64,000 nt of DNA from Trichaptum fuscoviolaceum. Taxonomy: Eukaryota; Basidiomycota; Agaricomycetes; Hymenochaetales; Trichaptaceae. The translations under genes and the position numbers were made by a program. The notes below the pieces were generated by a model, which saw nothing but the letters and a program-made list of their open reading frames with translations, was not told where the DNA came from and searched no databases. Shown here in pieces: positions 52,851-63,496 of the stretch (positions within the stretch are counted from its first letter, which is position 1; the number at the start of each line of letters is the position of its first letter). The DNA lies in assembly GCA_910574455.1 (NCBI GenBank), contig CAJSYZ010000010.1, forward strand, positions 710,770 to 774,769. Direction: 5' to 3'.

Positions 52851-53146
52851 CGTAAAAGAGAAACACACTACACTAACGGCTGGCTTGCGAGCCTATTCGC
52901 GCGTTGCCGTTGTTGAAGAACGATGACAGCGAATCTCGCAAAGTGTACATGTCAAACGGCACAAACAGATTCTTCACGACCGTCCTGCCCAAGAGAAACA
53001 AGATGAAAAAGCAGCCTCTGTGCAGGAGCCAAGCATGCATGGACTTATTATGGAGGGAAGTTGTTAATTTGTATGGACCTGTGGACCCAGGGACCCGTAC
53101 ATGCGCGTCTGCGGACATGTGCACTTAAGGGCTTATGGACTTAGCG

Positions 53147-53402
53147 ACCAGCGTCTAGCGTCTGAGCGACCCGGGACCAGCGTCTGAGCGACCAGCGACC
53201 AGCGTCTCAGCGACACGGGACCAGCGTCTGAGCGACCGGGGACCAGCGTCTGAGCGACCGGGGACCAGCGTCTCAGCGACACGGGACCAGCGTCTGAGCG
53301 ACCGGGGACCAGCGTCTCAGCGACCGGGGACCAACGTCTCGGCGACCGGGGACCAGCGTCTGAGCGACCGGGAACCAGCGTCTGCGACCAGGGTCCAGCG
53401 AC
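53147..53402. repeat. Minisatellite, period about 22 bp
   Basis: About 12 tandem units with the core gaccagcgtctgagcgac followed by cggg or acggg. Variants read tctcagcgac, tctcggcgac and tctgcgac; the unit length varies from about 15 to 22 bp. It creates a repetitive open frame on the minus strand (RSDAGPRS-like) that I do not take as a gene. Confidence 0.9.
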
Positions 53403-53664
53403 AGGTGCGGAGAAACCTCGGACCAAGTAGCAGTTCCCACGGAATTATGATCAGCATGTCCCCAGGACAAGCCAGGGGATGAACGTCTCCTGTGATTATT
53501 CCCACGGTCCACGACAATCACTTCCACGTCTAACAATTGCTAGCTTTCACAAGTTACAACTTCAACGACTTTCACGATCCTTTCTTCATACCTTCGCCAC
53601 ACTGGCTATGGTGGCCCCAAATTCTGGGATCTGGGTATCTGTACGCGGTCGCAGACAGTCCAGA

Positions 53665-54511
53665 ATGCCGATGTTTTCTTCATTACCACTGTTCCTCCTA
53701 GTACTCCTGCTTGTGTTTGCGGAATCCTCGTACGCCATCAAGTTTACGCTTCCAGCTTACCGCTATCCTCCAGCAAAATGTATATGGAACAACGTACACA
53801 CAAACCAGCTCGTCATTGTGACGGCAAATGTTGGACCTGGGGCGAATCAGCGGGTGGACATCGAGATCGTAGACTCAAGTTCACAGAAGAACGTGTATCT
53901 GAGTAAAAAAGGAATCAAAGGAGAGACGAGGCTAGCTGTGACAGCACATGCTGAGGGTGAGGTGGGCGTGTGCTTCAAGAACCACCTTGAGGGCGGTATG
54001 TGCTATTTCTCGTTGATAGTTTTGAAGTGACTGAAATAATTGTGTTTAGATGTTCCCCATGAAGAGACACCGAGTCGCTCTCGTGTTGTTGACCTTGAAG
54101 TTGATATCGGTGCTGATGCTATTGATTATAAGTAGGGCTAAATCCTTCTCGCCTATCCCTGATCTATTATGTTAAAGCTCGTTTGTGCAGTGCAATCGCA
54201 AACCAAGAGTCACTCTCCGGCTTGGAAACTGAAATGCGCAAACTTGAGGGCATTGTGAAAGAGATTGCAGACGAACTCGAGTACCTGAAGAAACGCGAAG
54301 AGCGCTTCTCAAGCACAAACGGTGCGTCGCAGTAACATGCTGATCTAACTCTTGTCTCTGACCATAAGCTTCCCTTGGACAAAATCTAGAGTCTACAAAT
54401 CAGCGTGTACAAAATTTCGGCTTTTTTACATTTATAGCGCTGGTAGCTTTAGGGGTCTGGCAGATTTTCCATCTCCGTTCATACTTCAAGCGGAAGTATC
54501 TTATTGATTAG
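53665..54511 (+). CDS. ERV25: p24 family cargo receptor, Erv25/p24-delta type
   Basis: p24 proteins cycle between ER and Golgi in COPII and COPI vesicles and help select cargo such as GPI-anchored proteins. Four exons (53665-53995, 54050-54131, 54191-54321, 54390-54511) give 221 residues. Signal peptide MPMFSSLPLFLLVLLLVFAESSYA region is followed by mature IKFTLPAYRYPPAKCIWN, and the GOLD domain with LVIVTANVGPG, NVYLSKKGIKGETRLAVTA and GEVGVCFKN (the paired cysteines). A coiled coil ESLSGLETEMRKLEGIVKEI follows, then one membrane helix and the cytosolic tail LRSYFKRKYLID, which resembles the yeast Erv25 tail (aromatic plus dibasic). An in-frame ATG at 53608 would add 19 basic residues before the signal peptide and is less likely. 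Confidence 0.92.
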
Positions 54512-54900
54512 CTGTGCTTATACTATTACTTGCTTAATGAACACTTCCGTCTCCATCGACTTAGAGCTTAGGACGATGGTATCAAATTCACAGAAAACCA
54601 GGATTTACGGAGACCGTTCACATGAAACTTCCGAATGACACTCCCTTATGGCTGATTAGTGTGCGTCTCCTGCCATGATTCATTAGTGTTATGCATGTAG
54701 TATGTTAGGTCATCAAACTTTTGTAACTTGATGTCAATGAGCCTAAGTCGTACTACTACCGTGGGAGGCTAGTACATACACTTCTACTGCCAGTCGCGGT
54801 GCGCGCTTCGCGTCAGTTAGCTTTCGTCGTAGGACAGGATATGTTGAGTTAGGTGAGTAAAGAACAGATTGTATATGAAGGTTGATTCATTCTTGCTAGG
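54512..54900. other. Intergenic, ERV25 to COG7
   Basis: 389 bp holding the ERV25 3' end and COG7 promoter. No repeat or gene seen. A non-coding first exon of COG7 could lie here. Confidence 0.4.
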
Positions 54901-57744
54901 ATGCAGTTACAACGTAATGAAGGACGAAAGGCTCTGAGTGACTTCAACTCTGCCCCATCGACAGATGTTCTGCGCACCTTAGAAGACTATTCAGACATCT
55001 CAGCTTGGTTGAACGACATAATTGACGACATTGACGATGGGGAAGGCGAGGAGGTTAGCCAGCACATCCATGATCTTTCCGAGTTGGAAAGACGTGTATC
55101 TCAATTGTCCGCTGTCGTAGAGGTTGCTTGCGAGGACACGTCTGCTCAATTGGAGAAGACCATTGAGGAAGTATCCAGGACAATACCGAGGCTTACATAT
55201 GATCTTCAGCTCATGCATGAGAGTGCAATGTCTTTACAAGGCTCCCTCCATGCTGTCGAACAGCATTCCCAATCGACACTCAATTCATCGGAGACGGTCC
55301 CTGTTTTGGAGAGATTACAGTTTTTGGATACGGTGAAGAGGAATATGGAGGCATCGCTGGCGGTTCTGAGGGAAGCAGAGGCATGGTCTAGTCTCGAGTC
55401 CGAAGTCGTGTCATACCTAGGAGAGCAGGCGTACGCAAAAGCAGCGACAAGGCTTTCGGAAGCATCCAAATCCTTGGGCGTCTTTCAAAACACACCTGAG
55501 TTCGAAAGTCGGAAGACCCTTCTCACTAACCTTCAAAATCAACTGGAGGCGGCTCTTAGCTCTGCGCTCGTTTCGGGAATCAACAGCCATGATGTCGATG
55601 CATGCAAGAAATATTTCGACATTTTCTGCCACATTGAGCGCGAGGCTGAATTCCGCAGCTATTGGTACGGTAGCAAGCGTAAAGGTCTTATATCATTATG
55701 GAAGGATACCTCACTTCGTGACGGTGAAGAAGAAAAGCCTGCACAGTCAACCGACCGCAAGTTCTCTACTTTCGTCGCAGAGTTTTACAACGAACTGCTT
55801 TCTGTGCTGCAGATTGAACGACCTTCGGTGATGCTTATTTTCCCCGATCCTCAGCCGACGCTTTCCGCCTTCATAATAAACACACTTTCATCATTGCACC
55901 CTTCCCCGTCCCAGCGTCTGGGTACGCTTGTCACTCGCTATGGTGACTTCGCTCTTCCGGAGCTCATCTCTGTTTTCAGAGCGACAGAGGAGTTCGCAGT
56001 AACCACCGACAAAATCATGGAGAAAATGGGGTTTTCCGCACTATCACCATCCGTGTTCCCTACCTCTCTGGATGAAAAAGAAGGTCCTTCACTCCAGCGA
56101 ACACATTCCAGGCGTCGTTCGCAACGTCAATCCTTTTCGCGTCGGCTTAGTAGGATGTCTGTCTCCGGCACTGGTACGAGCTTGATTCCTAGTCAAACCG
56201 GTGCACCATCGCTAGACCACGGCTGGGATGAAGCCCTTTTCGAGCCATTTCTTGCATATCAGACAGACTACGCAACACTGGAAAAGCGCCTTTTACGTGC
56301 ACAACTCAACTCACTTATCGCAAGTCCGACGTCGTCCACTGGGGCGCGGCTTCTTCGCGAACGAGCTGTCGATATATTTTCCTTCGCTGACGACAGCCTG
56401 ACACGCTGCATGACCTTTACGCATGGATACGGAGCTGTTGGCCTCTTAGAGGCTCTGGACAGTCTCTTCAACTCTTTCCTTGAATCAACAACGCGAGACA
56501 TCTTGAACTCCAAATCTAATTCAATGTTAGACGGCAATGTAATTACCTCGGGCGAGGAGTTCTCTGAACTTGATTATTCTCCTGAAGACCTGGCTACCTT
56601 TCAGCTTGTTCTTCATCTGTTGGAAGCCGCACGGGCCGTCCTGGAGCGCTTGGCTGTATTTGAGAGCAAACTTCGAACAAGCTTAGCCCAGATCTCAAAC
56701 TCACAGAGAATGTCACGGAATGATCCATTCGGTCTTTACATATCAGGGACTACAAGGGGTGAAATTAGCCTCCTTCAGGGCTCATCGCTGAATAGCATTG
56801 AGTTACAGTCATTATTGGACGATGTAGATCCCGAAAGGCAACCACAGCTGCATGCACAGACACCGTTTACTCCCATCTCCGCAGGACTCTCAAACCAAAA
56901 GCCGCATCCAGGACAGATTCGAGAAAGCATTCTGGTTGGCGCCAGGGCAGCCATTTCAAAATTCGCCAATTCTTGCCAAATTCGATTGCAGACTACAATT
57001 CTCGCGCCCCTTCTGAAACATCTCTCCACTTACCGCACTCTACCTTCATGGACTTCTCTCGAACCTACTCGTGAAAGTCGTGGGGGAGGTGCAGTAAGTG
57101 AGGTAGTGATGCCATCATTCTCTCTTTCTCCTTCTGCGACCATCCAACGTGTCGCAGAGGGACTGTTAAGCCTTCCACGCCTGTTCGAGGTCTATGCCGA
57201 TGACGATGCACTAGCGTTTTCGATAGAAACACTTCCTTTCGTTAACGAAGAGATTCTGAACGCTATGTTAGCAGAAAGCGCCTCAGCGGCTTCTGTAGAT
57301 GAAGGAAGTGGACATGATATCCTTGATCCCTCCCGTCCACGCCCACGGCATCTTCCCTCTCCTTCGTTGTCTGTCAAAATCATCCCTCCAATCCAGTCAT
57401 CAGCACCAGTCTCACTTCTTACACCGGAGGCAGTTTCGTCTGCTTGGCTTGCATCACTCGCTCTGACGCTGCTTTCTCACCTTACTAATGATATTCTCCC
57501 TGCGTTTCCTCCCTTGACAACGGGTGGCGCCGCGCAATTAGCGGAGGACTTGGGATACCTCAGCCAGATAGTTAAGGCGCTCAACGTGGAGTGGGAAGAA
57601 CTGGAGATTTGGCGTGAATGTGTAGGTTTGGGAGAAGAGGAGTTACGGAAACGTATCGCACAGGCAGCGAATGGAGAGGACGGAGCGAAACCCTCAGCGC
57701 TCAGTGCTATGAGACATACTGTCAGACTAAGAGGCTTGGCTTAG
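54901..57744 (+). CDS. COG7: Conserved oligomeric Golgi complex subunit 7
   Basis: COG7 belongs to lobe B of the COG tether, which captures vesicles moving backwards within the Golgi and so keeps glycosylation enzymes in place. One uninterrupted frame encodes 947 residues, longer than the animal protein (about 770). The N-terminus LEDYSDISAWLNDIIDD is a COG7 hallmark, followed by a predicted coiled coil (HDLSELERRVSQLSAVVEVA, then LEKTIEEVSRTIPRL). Further family blocks are EAEAWSSLESEVVSYLGE and FTHGYGAVGLLEALDSLF. A Ser/Arg-rich insert (THSRRRSQRQSFSRRLSRM, about residue 400) may be a fungal phosphorylation site region. The C-terminus ends MRHTVRLRGLA. The lack of introns is unusual beside its intron-rich neighbours. 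Confidence 0.9.
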   Translation: MQLQRNEGRKALSDFNSAPSTDVLRTLEDYSDISAWLNDIIDDIDDGEGEEVSQHIHDLSELERRVSQLSAVVEVACEDTSAQLEKTIEEVSRTIPRLTYDLQLMHESAMSLQGSLHAVEQHSQSTLNSSETVPVLERLQFLDTVKRNMEASLAVLREAEAWSSLESEVVSYLGEQAYAKAATRLSEASKSLGVFQNTPEFESRKTLLTNLQNQLEAALSSALVSGINSHDVDACKKYFDIFCHIEREAEFRSYWYGSKRKGLISLWKDTSLRDGEEEKPAQSTDRKFSTFVAEFYNELLSVLQIERPSVMLIFPDPQPTLSAFIINTLSSLHPSPSQRLGTLVTRYGDFALPELISVFRATEEFAVTTDKIMEKMGFSALSPSVFPTSLDEKEGPSLQRTHSRRRSQRQSFSRRLSRMSVSGTGTSLIPSQTGAPSLDHGWDEALFEPFLAYQTDYATLEKRLLRAQLNSLIASPTSSTGARLLRERAVDIFSFADDSLTRCMTFTHGYGAVGLLEALDSLFNSFLESTTRDILNSKSNSMLDGNVITSGEEFSELDYSPEDLATFQLVLHLLEAARAVLERLAVFESKLRTSLAQISNSQRMSRNDPFGLYISGTTRGEISLLQGSSLNSIELQSLLDDVDPERQPQLHAQTPFTPISAGLSNQKPHPGQIRESILVGARAAISKFANSCQIRLQTTILAPLLKHLSTYRTLPSWTSLEPTRESRGGGAVSEVVMPSFSLSPSATIQRVAEGLLSLPRLFEVYADDDALAFSIETLPFVNEEILNAMLAESASAASVDEGSGHDILDPSRPRPRHLPSPSLSVKIIPPIQSSAPVSLLTPEAVSSAWLASLALTLLSHLTNDILPAFPPLTTGGAAQLAEDLGYLSQIVKALNVEWEELEIWRECVGLGEEELRKRIAQAANGEDGAKPSALSAMRHTVRLRGLA

Positions 57745-58403
57745 TTATGGTGTAATATTCACTCATGTCAGTTTCAATCCTCCGAATTCGCATCTATCGA
57801 ATACCCTGACTGTGAAAATGATTAATACGTACACCGATACTAGGCTGGGTTTCATGTGTCAAACTTTACCATGCAACATCAACGTATGAAAGGAAGAGTT
57901 TGCGTCATTTGCAGCAAGGAGACATGTAGGGGGGAAATCGCTGCGAGGCTCGATTCCCCATCCCCTCTAACACGACAGCTCTACATTGAGAAGCAACTGA
58001 GCGTCAGATTCAACGTGTGCGCTGTGTCTACTGTGGGCAAGATAAACAGCAAAGGTGTTTGGACCTATTGCTTTGTTCTCCGTAGGCGCTCGATCGGGTG
58101 ATGATAGTGCCGTTCATGAAACGAGAACGATGATCGTGCAGCTGCCTCATGGTCAACCAGATACATACAAAATCAAACATGCATTGTCACCCCGCTTTTC
58201 ATTCAATCTTTGCATTCGATCGTCACATAGACAGGCTTCCATGGAAATCAGTAATAGGGCGACATGCGATAACGGCACTTTACCAGTTTGTGACGCTGTC
58301 AACCTCTGTTAAACGTTTCCTACATCGCCCTCCAGGTCTCCAGAGCGACCTCTGACTCGATAATCCCTCTTCACCTCTGAAAGTATACTGTGTTATCCTT
58401 ACT
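57745..58403. other. Intergenic
   Basis: 659 bp between COG7 and the next plus-strand gene. Two short overlapping plus frames (57856-58101 and 58055-58312) lack domains. No gene called. Confidence 0.4.
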
Positions 58404-59876
58404 ATGTCTAAGAATGGACATTATGGTATGTAGCCGTCAACTCGCTATACGATGTTGTTTTATAACTAACGTAGACCGCGTAGGGCCCATTGCTTCTGAA
58501 GATAGTACGGACATAACAAAGGCCTACACGAAGCTAAACAAGTGAGGGACTTGATCTGAACCATCCGTCCATCAACTAATCTTTTGCACCGGGTGATGCA
58601 AGTAAATGCCGCCAATTCATTGATAGCGTAAGATTTCCTCAAATCATTCCCTTCGCACGAAATCTATGCTGAATGGAGACTCGCTTTCGTTACACTAGCT
58701 AACGCGATTCAAGATTCTAACCGCGGGCCTTGATAGATACTGCGAAGAGGTGACGCGCGACTTGCTGGATGCAATCAAGCATTTCATGAAGGCCGCTCAG
58801 TATGCACTATTGTCATTATCTATTCTTATAGGATTTGCTAAGTGGATGCCTAGGGAGGCTTCATCGACGAGTGCCGGGGACGGGAATATCGCCCGTCTAT
58901 ATCCTACGCTCAAGCAAAATCTTTATCGCTTTCAAGTCTGTCTTTTGGTGTTTGCGGGGCGAGTTTCGCTTCACCAATATGAAGACTTCTTCGTATCTCT
59001 TGAGAGCGAGATCCCAGATCTAGAAGGGGCTTCCAAATCAGAGATTTTCTCGGAAGTTGGGCTAATTCTTGAAGGCGCTCATAAGAGATTGATGGGAACT
59101 ATTGAAGGAAGTAAGTTGAACTTACATTCGCGCTTCTCGACAGATCTGAAAAACGCACCATGACCATTTGTCAATATGCTTGCTTATAGTAACTGTGACC
59201 TTCTCCAAGAAGCACGACACTCTTAAATGGGAGCTGATGGGCTTGGCGACTATTTCAATCCTTTTTAGTGGCGTGGCCGCGACTGTGTTGGCTGCATCCT
59301 CAAATCATGAGCCTACGGCTATCAACCAAGCTGTGAATACTCTTTGGTTCTCGTCCATTCTGTTAGGCATATGCTCAGCAACGAGTTGCGTTCTCGGAAT
59401 GGAGTGGCACAGTATAACTGGATGGACCCCACGCCCTAGCGATCCTGGGTTAGTTCAAACTTTCCGATTCATACTTAAAGGCGCTAAGTGTTCCTATCAC
59501 AATAAATTTTCTAATACAGGAGACGAATATACTTCAAGAAAGCCTTTCATTACGAATACCGAAAGTTAACCGATAGCTGGGTGTACACCTACATGAAAAG
59601 CATACCTATATTCTTTCTGGCCACCGGAACAGCTGCATTCACTGTGGGATTGTGCCTTTATGCCTTTTCATTCAAACATGTTAGTTCATACCGTTTTCGT
59701 AGCTAATGTCAGATTGATGTCCTGATCTCTCTTCGCACTTTCAGGGAGCTACCGTCCCAATCTTCGTCAGTGTATTGGCTGGACTCCTTTTCCTTTTCCT
59801 CGTCACCTTCCTCGTGAGGATAAAGTCATATAATACATCAATGAATGACGTTCGCAGCAAATTGAAGGCTGACTAG
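58404..59876 (+). CDS. Uncharacterised multi-pass membrane protein
   Basis: I do not recognise a named family. Seven exons (58404-58425, 58484-58541, 58603-58627, 58714-59110, 59190-59448, 59520-59679, 59745-59876) give 350 residues and keep frame throughout. The N-terminal 45 residues are soluble (MSKNGHYGPIASED). DLLDAIKHFMKAAQYALLSL leads into a first hydrophobic stretch. A middle soluble part follows (YEDFFVSLESEIPDLEG), then four clear membrane helices: MGLATISILFSGVAATVLAA, LWFSSILLGICSATSCVLGM, IPIFFLATGTAAFTVGLCLY and VPIFVSVLAGLLFLFLVTF. It ends SMNDVRSKLKAD. The LWFSS-helix-W pattern resembles fungal membrane proteins of the DUF6535 kind, but the match is weak. Exon 3 is only 25 nt. 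Confidence 0.72.
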
Positions 59877-60060
59877 GATTTCCCTCTTTTCATATTTCTT
59901 GCTAGTTATTTTCACCCATCTTATACACATGGACATCTCAAGCTGTGTTCTCATTTCCATGCTTATACGTATATCATTCCCTGGCTCACTATATCACAAA
60001 TGTACAGACTGTTTCCCTACAATTTTATATGCATGCTACTGCTTTGATAAATATAACATA

Positions 60061-62404
60061 TTAAGTGGATGGGCCAGGCATTGCCCCTCCTCTTGCCATT
60101 TTTCGATCATGCCCCCGTTTGCGATTATGATTCGCATGCCTTGCCTTGTTCTTGTCTTTCCACGCTCTCTCCCGTGCGTCGTCACCACCGCCCTGGCCGC
60201 CACCTCGGCCTCCCCGTCCGCGCCCACGTCCCCCACCACCACGTCCGCGGCCCCGACCTCCGCGCTGCTCGTTCGAGCCCCGACCTCCTTCGTGCCCTAC
60301 TGAAGACGGACCAGCATTACTCACGTTGCTTGTTATGGCATTGCCCGAAAACTCGTGCTTCAATAATATCTTGTCTTTCTTCGGCTATAATGCATTTTCG
60401 TATTAGTTATTACCGTATGAGAGTTCGGGAAGGTAGCAGACTTACATTTCTCTCCAACATTATTCGCCAACCTTCGAGTTGTTCGTCAGACCAGTTTGTT
60501 CGGGCCTTCAGATCTGCCCGCGCCTTTGATCTTCGAGTATTCGTATCTCGATCAAAGACTTTCGGATCGTTGATATATGCAAGCTCAAGGATAGTGTCAA
60601 CAGAGGCCTGTGTGAATAATGATTCCAATCAGAGGCACAGAGAAAACAGCAAAAAAGGGGAGAACGGACTTCTTCGATAGGATCTGCATCTTCATCGTCT
60701 GACGTAGCTTCGCCATCCCCGGCCACTTTGATATTGTTATCCAGCTCGTCATCTTCCTCTTCGAATGCAGCGATACGGACTTTCTTTCCGTATTCGTCAA
60801 TCTCTACCTCCTCTTCCTCTGAATCGGAGAGCTCTGCCGCGCGCCGCAGAATATCTGCCTTCACCTGATCTATGAAACTTTTGTCGCCCAAGTTGGTATC
60901 ATCTCGCCTTGAAGTTTGAGTGAGTACGCAATCCGTTGAAGATTACTTCACAAGACGCATACCTCTTTCCAACATTAACCTTTGAAGCATCAATGAACTG
61001 CTCATTGAAAACATTCCTTCGCTCTATTCGCGGCTCTTCCCTGGGAGGAGGCAAGACAGTGTCAAGTGGCTTGTTTGGACTGGGGTTGGAGAGTGTTGCA
61101 GATCCAGGCGGCGGTGCGGTGCCCTCCAGTAAAGCAGCAATGACGCTCTCCGCATTGCCATCGTACTGTGGAAGTTTCAGAAGCGAGCGTATATAAGTAG
61201 TTTCGTAGTCAGGTAGAATATCCATGACACTCGTTGTCGCAATTTCTAGATCCACGTCGTTGATTGTGGATGAGGTTGGTTGAGGAACGGACTTCGTTTC
61301 TGACACCTTCGCATTCCCATAGCCCTGTAAATCGATATTTGGGGCCGCACCGCTGGATCGCAAGATAAGCTTCAACGCGCCGCTCTTATCACCGTTGGAC
61401 TCGAAAGACTTTAGTGTGGACGAAAGAACGTCGACGCGAGGGTCATCATTATTCGATAGGACTGAATGAAGTGTGGAAGATAGGCTATAGACTTCTTGAT
61501 AGTCCGCAATGAGTGGTCGATTTAGAAAAGGGGTTTCTTGAGATGGGTCATGCTGGGTGGACGTGGAAGGCAGACGAAGAAGTGAGAATACTAGGTCGAA
61601 GGCGCTTTCTGCGTTGGCGTGAGGATTCTCCTTCACATTCTCCAGAATGTTTTGAAGTACGATGTGGAAGGTGTCTATGATGGCAACTTTGCACTGCACC
61701 CATAGGCTGCTCGTGCCAGTTTCATCCGGACGATCTAAGCTGATTCCTCCATATCCTGCGGCTATAGCAGATAAACGCATGTCATAGCAATTCGCCAATG
61801 CTAACACGAAGTCCTTGCTCTTTGAGAATATGGTGACGGCGTCAGGTGGGGAGCATTGAATAAAGCTGGATATGCAGAAAAGGGTTTTCCGCAAAACATG
61901 AAGACCTGAGTCCGACGACAGCACCGTTTGCATGAATGCTGGTACAATTGACCATTCGAGATCGTTCAGTAAGACCGGGTGCGACTTGAAGGCTGTCTCC
62001 ATGAGCTTCCGCGTCTTCAACATGTTCCGTGGTCCATATACTATGCAAATGTCCAGTAGAGCCTGAAGGTCCAAACCGCCTGCTTTGGGCAAACCAGCCA
62101 AGCGATGGGCGAGAGCAAAAACACGCTTGCGTATCTCCTTCTCTTGTTTCGATTCCCAAGGCAGTCTTTCTTCCGGAAATACCAGGGCATTAAGCACGTC
62201 GATCGAGCCATCCGTGACATACGAAGAGATGAAATCGGCACACGATAGCTTGGAGAGCTGTTGGTCGGATAAAGACAAGGCTTGCAACAAAGCCGAAGCG
62301 ATATGGTCAAGGACGGTGGCCTGCAGAGACGGTGCCAATGACCTTAAGACTTTAGATGTCGGGAATATTGGCAAAGAGTGAACATCCGTTATAGAGACTG
62401 TCAT
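60061..62404 (-). CDS. ASCC2-like CUE-domain protein
   Basis: ASCC2 binds K63-linked ubiquitin through a CUE domain and works with the ASCC3 helicase in alkylation-damage repair and in rescue of stalled ribosomes. Four exons (60963-62404, 60670-60907, 60446-60607, 60061-60384) give 721 residues. The N-terminal half has family blocks such as LPWESKQEKEIRKRVFALAH and MLKTRKLMETAFKSHP. The CUE domain is near residue 390: TTSVMDILPDYETTYIRSLL and then NAESVIAALLEG. After it come ERRNVFNEQFIDASKVNVGKR, an acidic stretch SDSEEEEVEIDEYGKKVRI, and the Arg/Gly-rich tail RGGRGRGRGGGG, ending MARGGAMPGPST. The RGG tail suggests RNA contact (inference). It is convergent with the membrane protein gene at 59876, 184 bp apart. 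Confidence 0.88.
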
Positions 62405-63496
62405 TAGAACGAGATTGTGAGTTATAACTGCCAGTGATCGTCGACTGGCACGAAAAATAAGAAATCAAATCTGTAGATTTAATCGTGGGTAAATACAGTC
62501 ATCAACCGATCCTTGAAACAGCACATTTGACCTGCGTTTTTGTCATCGACCAGGTCAAATTTCGCCATTCTTTTTGTATATTACGGTAAATGTACTACTG
62601 AAGAGCTTATATGTTTATTTTGAAAGCAATCCAAGCTGTATCTGAGTAGATATCTTGATATATGCATATGAGCTGTTTTCGGGGCTTCCCCGGTCCTTGT
62701 AACACTAGTTTTCCCACGATATTATAATTACATTCACCTCTTTTCCTATATCTTCTGCTTAGCTTTTATATTTGAAACTTCAGGTTAACATATCTACACA
62801 GTATATACACGCCCCAGAGAGGTTTTGAGAGAAACCAATGAGCACAAAGTGGTGTAGAGCTTGTGCAACATACTGATGAAATGCAGTTGCCTAATTGGAT
62901 TATGCTTATTCTACCCTATAGATAGCTGTCAGAAACAGTATGTGCTTTTACAGTGAGTTCTCAATCGTTTTAACTGATTCTTTTTGCAAAATCATGCATG
63001 TTATCTACTACTATACACATTGAGCAGCTAATAAAGGTCTTCTATGCGCGAAATCAATTATTCTGAGCATCTGGAGGTGTCAGGAAGTAACATGATTTTT
63101 GTGACATAGCAAAGAAATACAGTGAATGTCTTAATTTCTCGCTTTCTGCTGCATGGAATTTCTTCAAATGTTCTACAGAGAATAACAGTGTTATTCATCA
63201 CACTAATATGATTTTTAAAGAATTTTAAATGACGTAGGAAAGTGAGGGGGCTGGTATTTGTGCTGCTGACTCACGGACTGGGGGTGACCAAAGGACCCGT
63301 TGATGACTGTACGTATTAGACTTTTTGTAATACGATTTTTTCGACTCTGGACTTCGGCCGACATTTGGAATTCAATACAAGTACCTCAGCTCGGTTCTAG
63401 TACTATAGCTAGTATACTTCTGCTCTCATGTACTGACTGGCTTACCCTACACCATCTCACACGACGGTCGACGACAGCATAAGAGTATAAATCACC
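62405..63496. other. Intergenic, AT-rich, divergent promoters
   Basis: 1.1 kb between divergent genes, so it should carry the promoters of the ASCC2-like gene and of cystathionine gamma-synthase. It is AT-rich. No gene, repeat or tRNA was recognised. Confidence 0.45.

Noticed and set aside
53133..53426. Repetitive 97-codon minus-strand frame
   Set aside because: It is produced by the 22-bp minisatellite, whose unit length happens to keep phases open.
57940..57985. tRNA-like T-arm (ggctcgattcccc)
   Set aside because: No acceptor, D-arm or anticodon arm could be folded around it.
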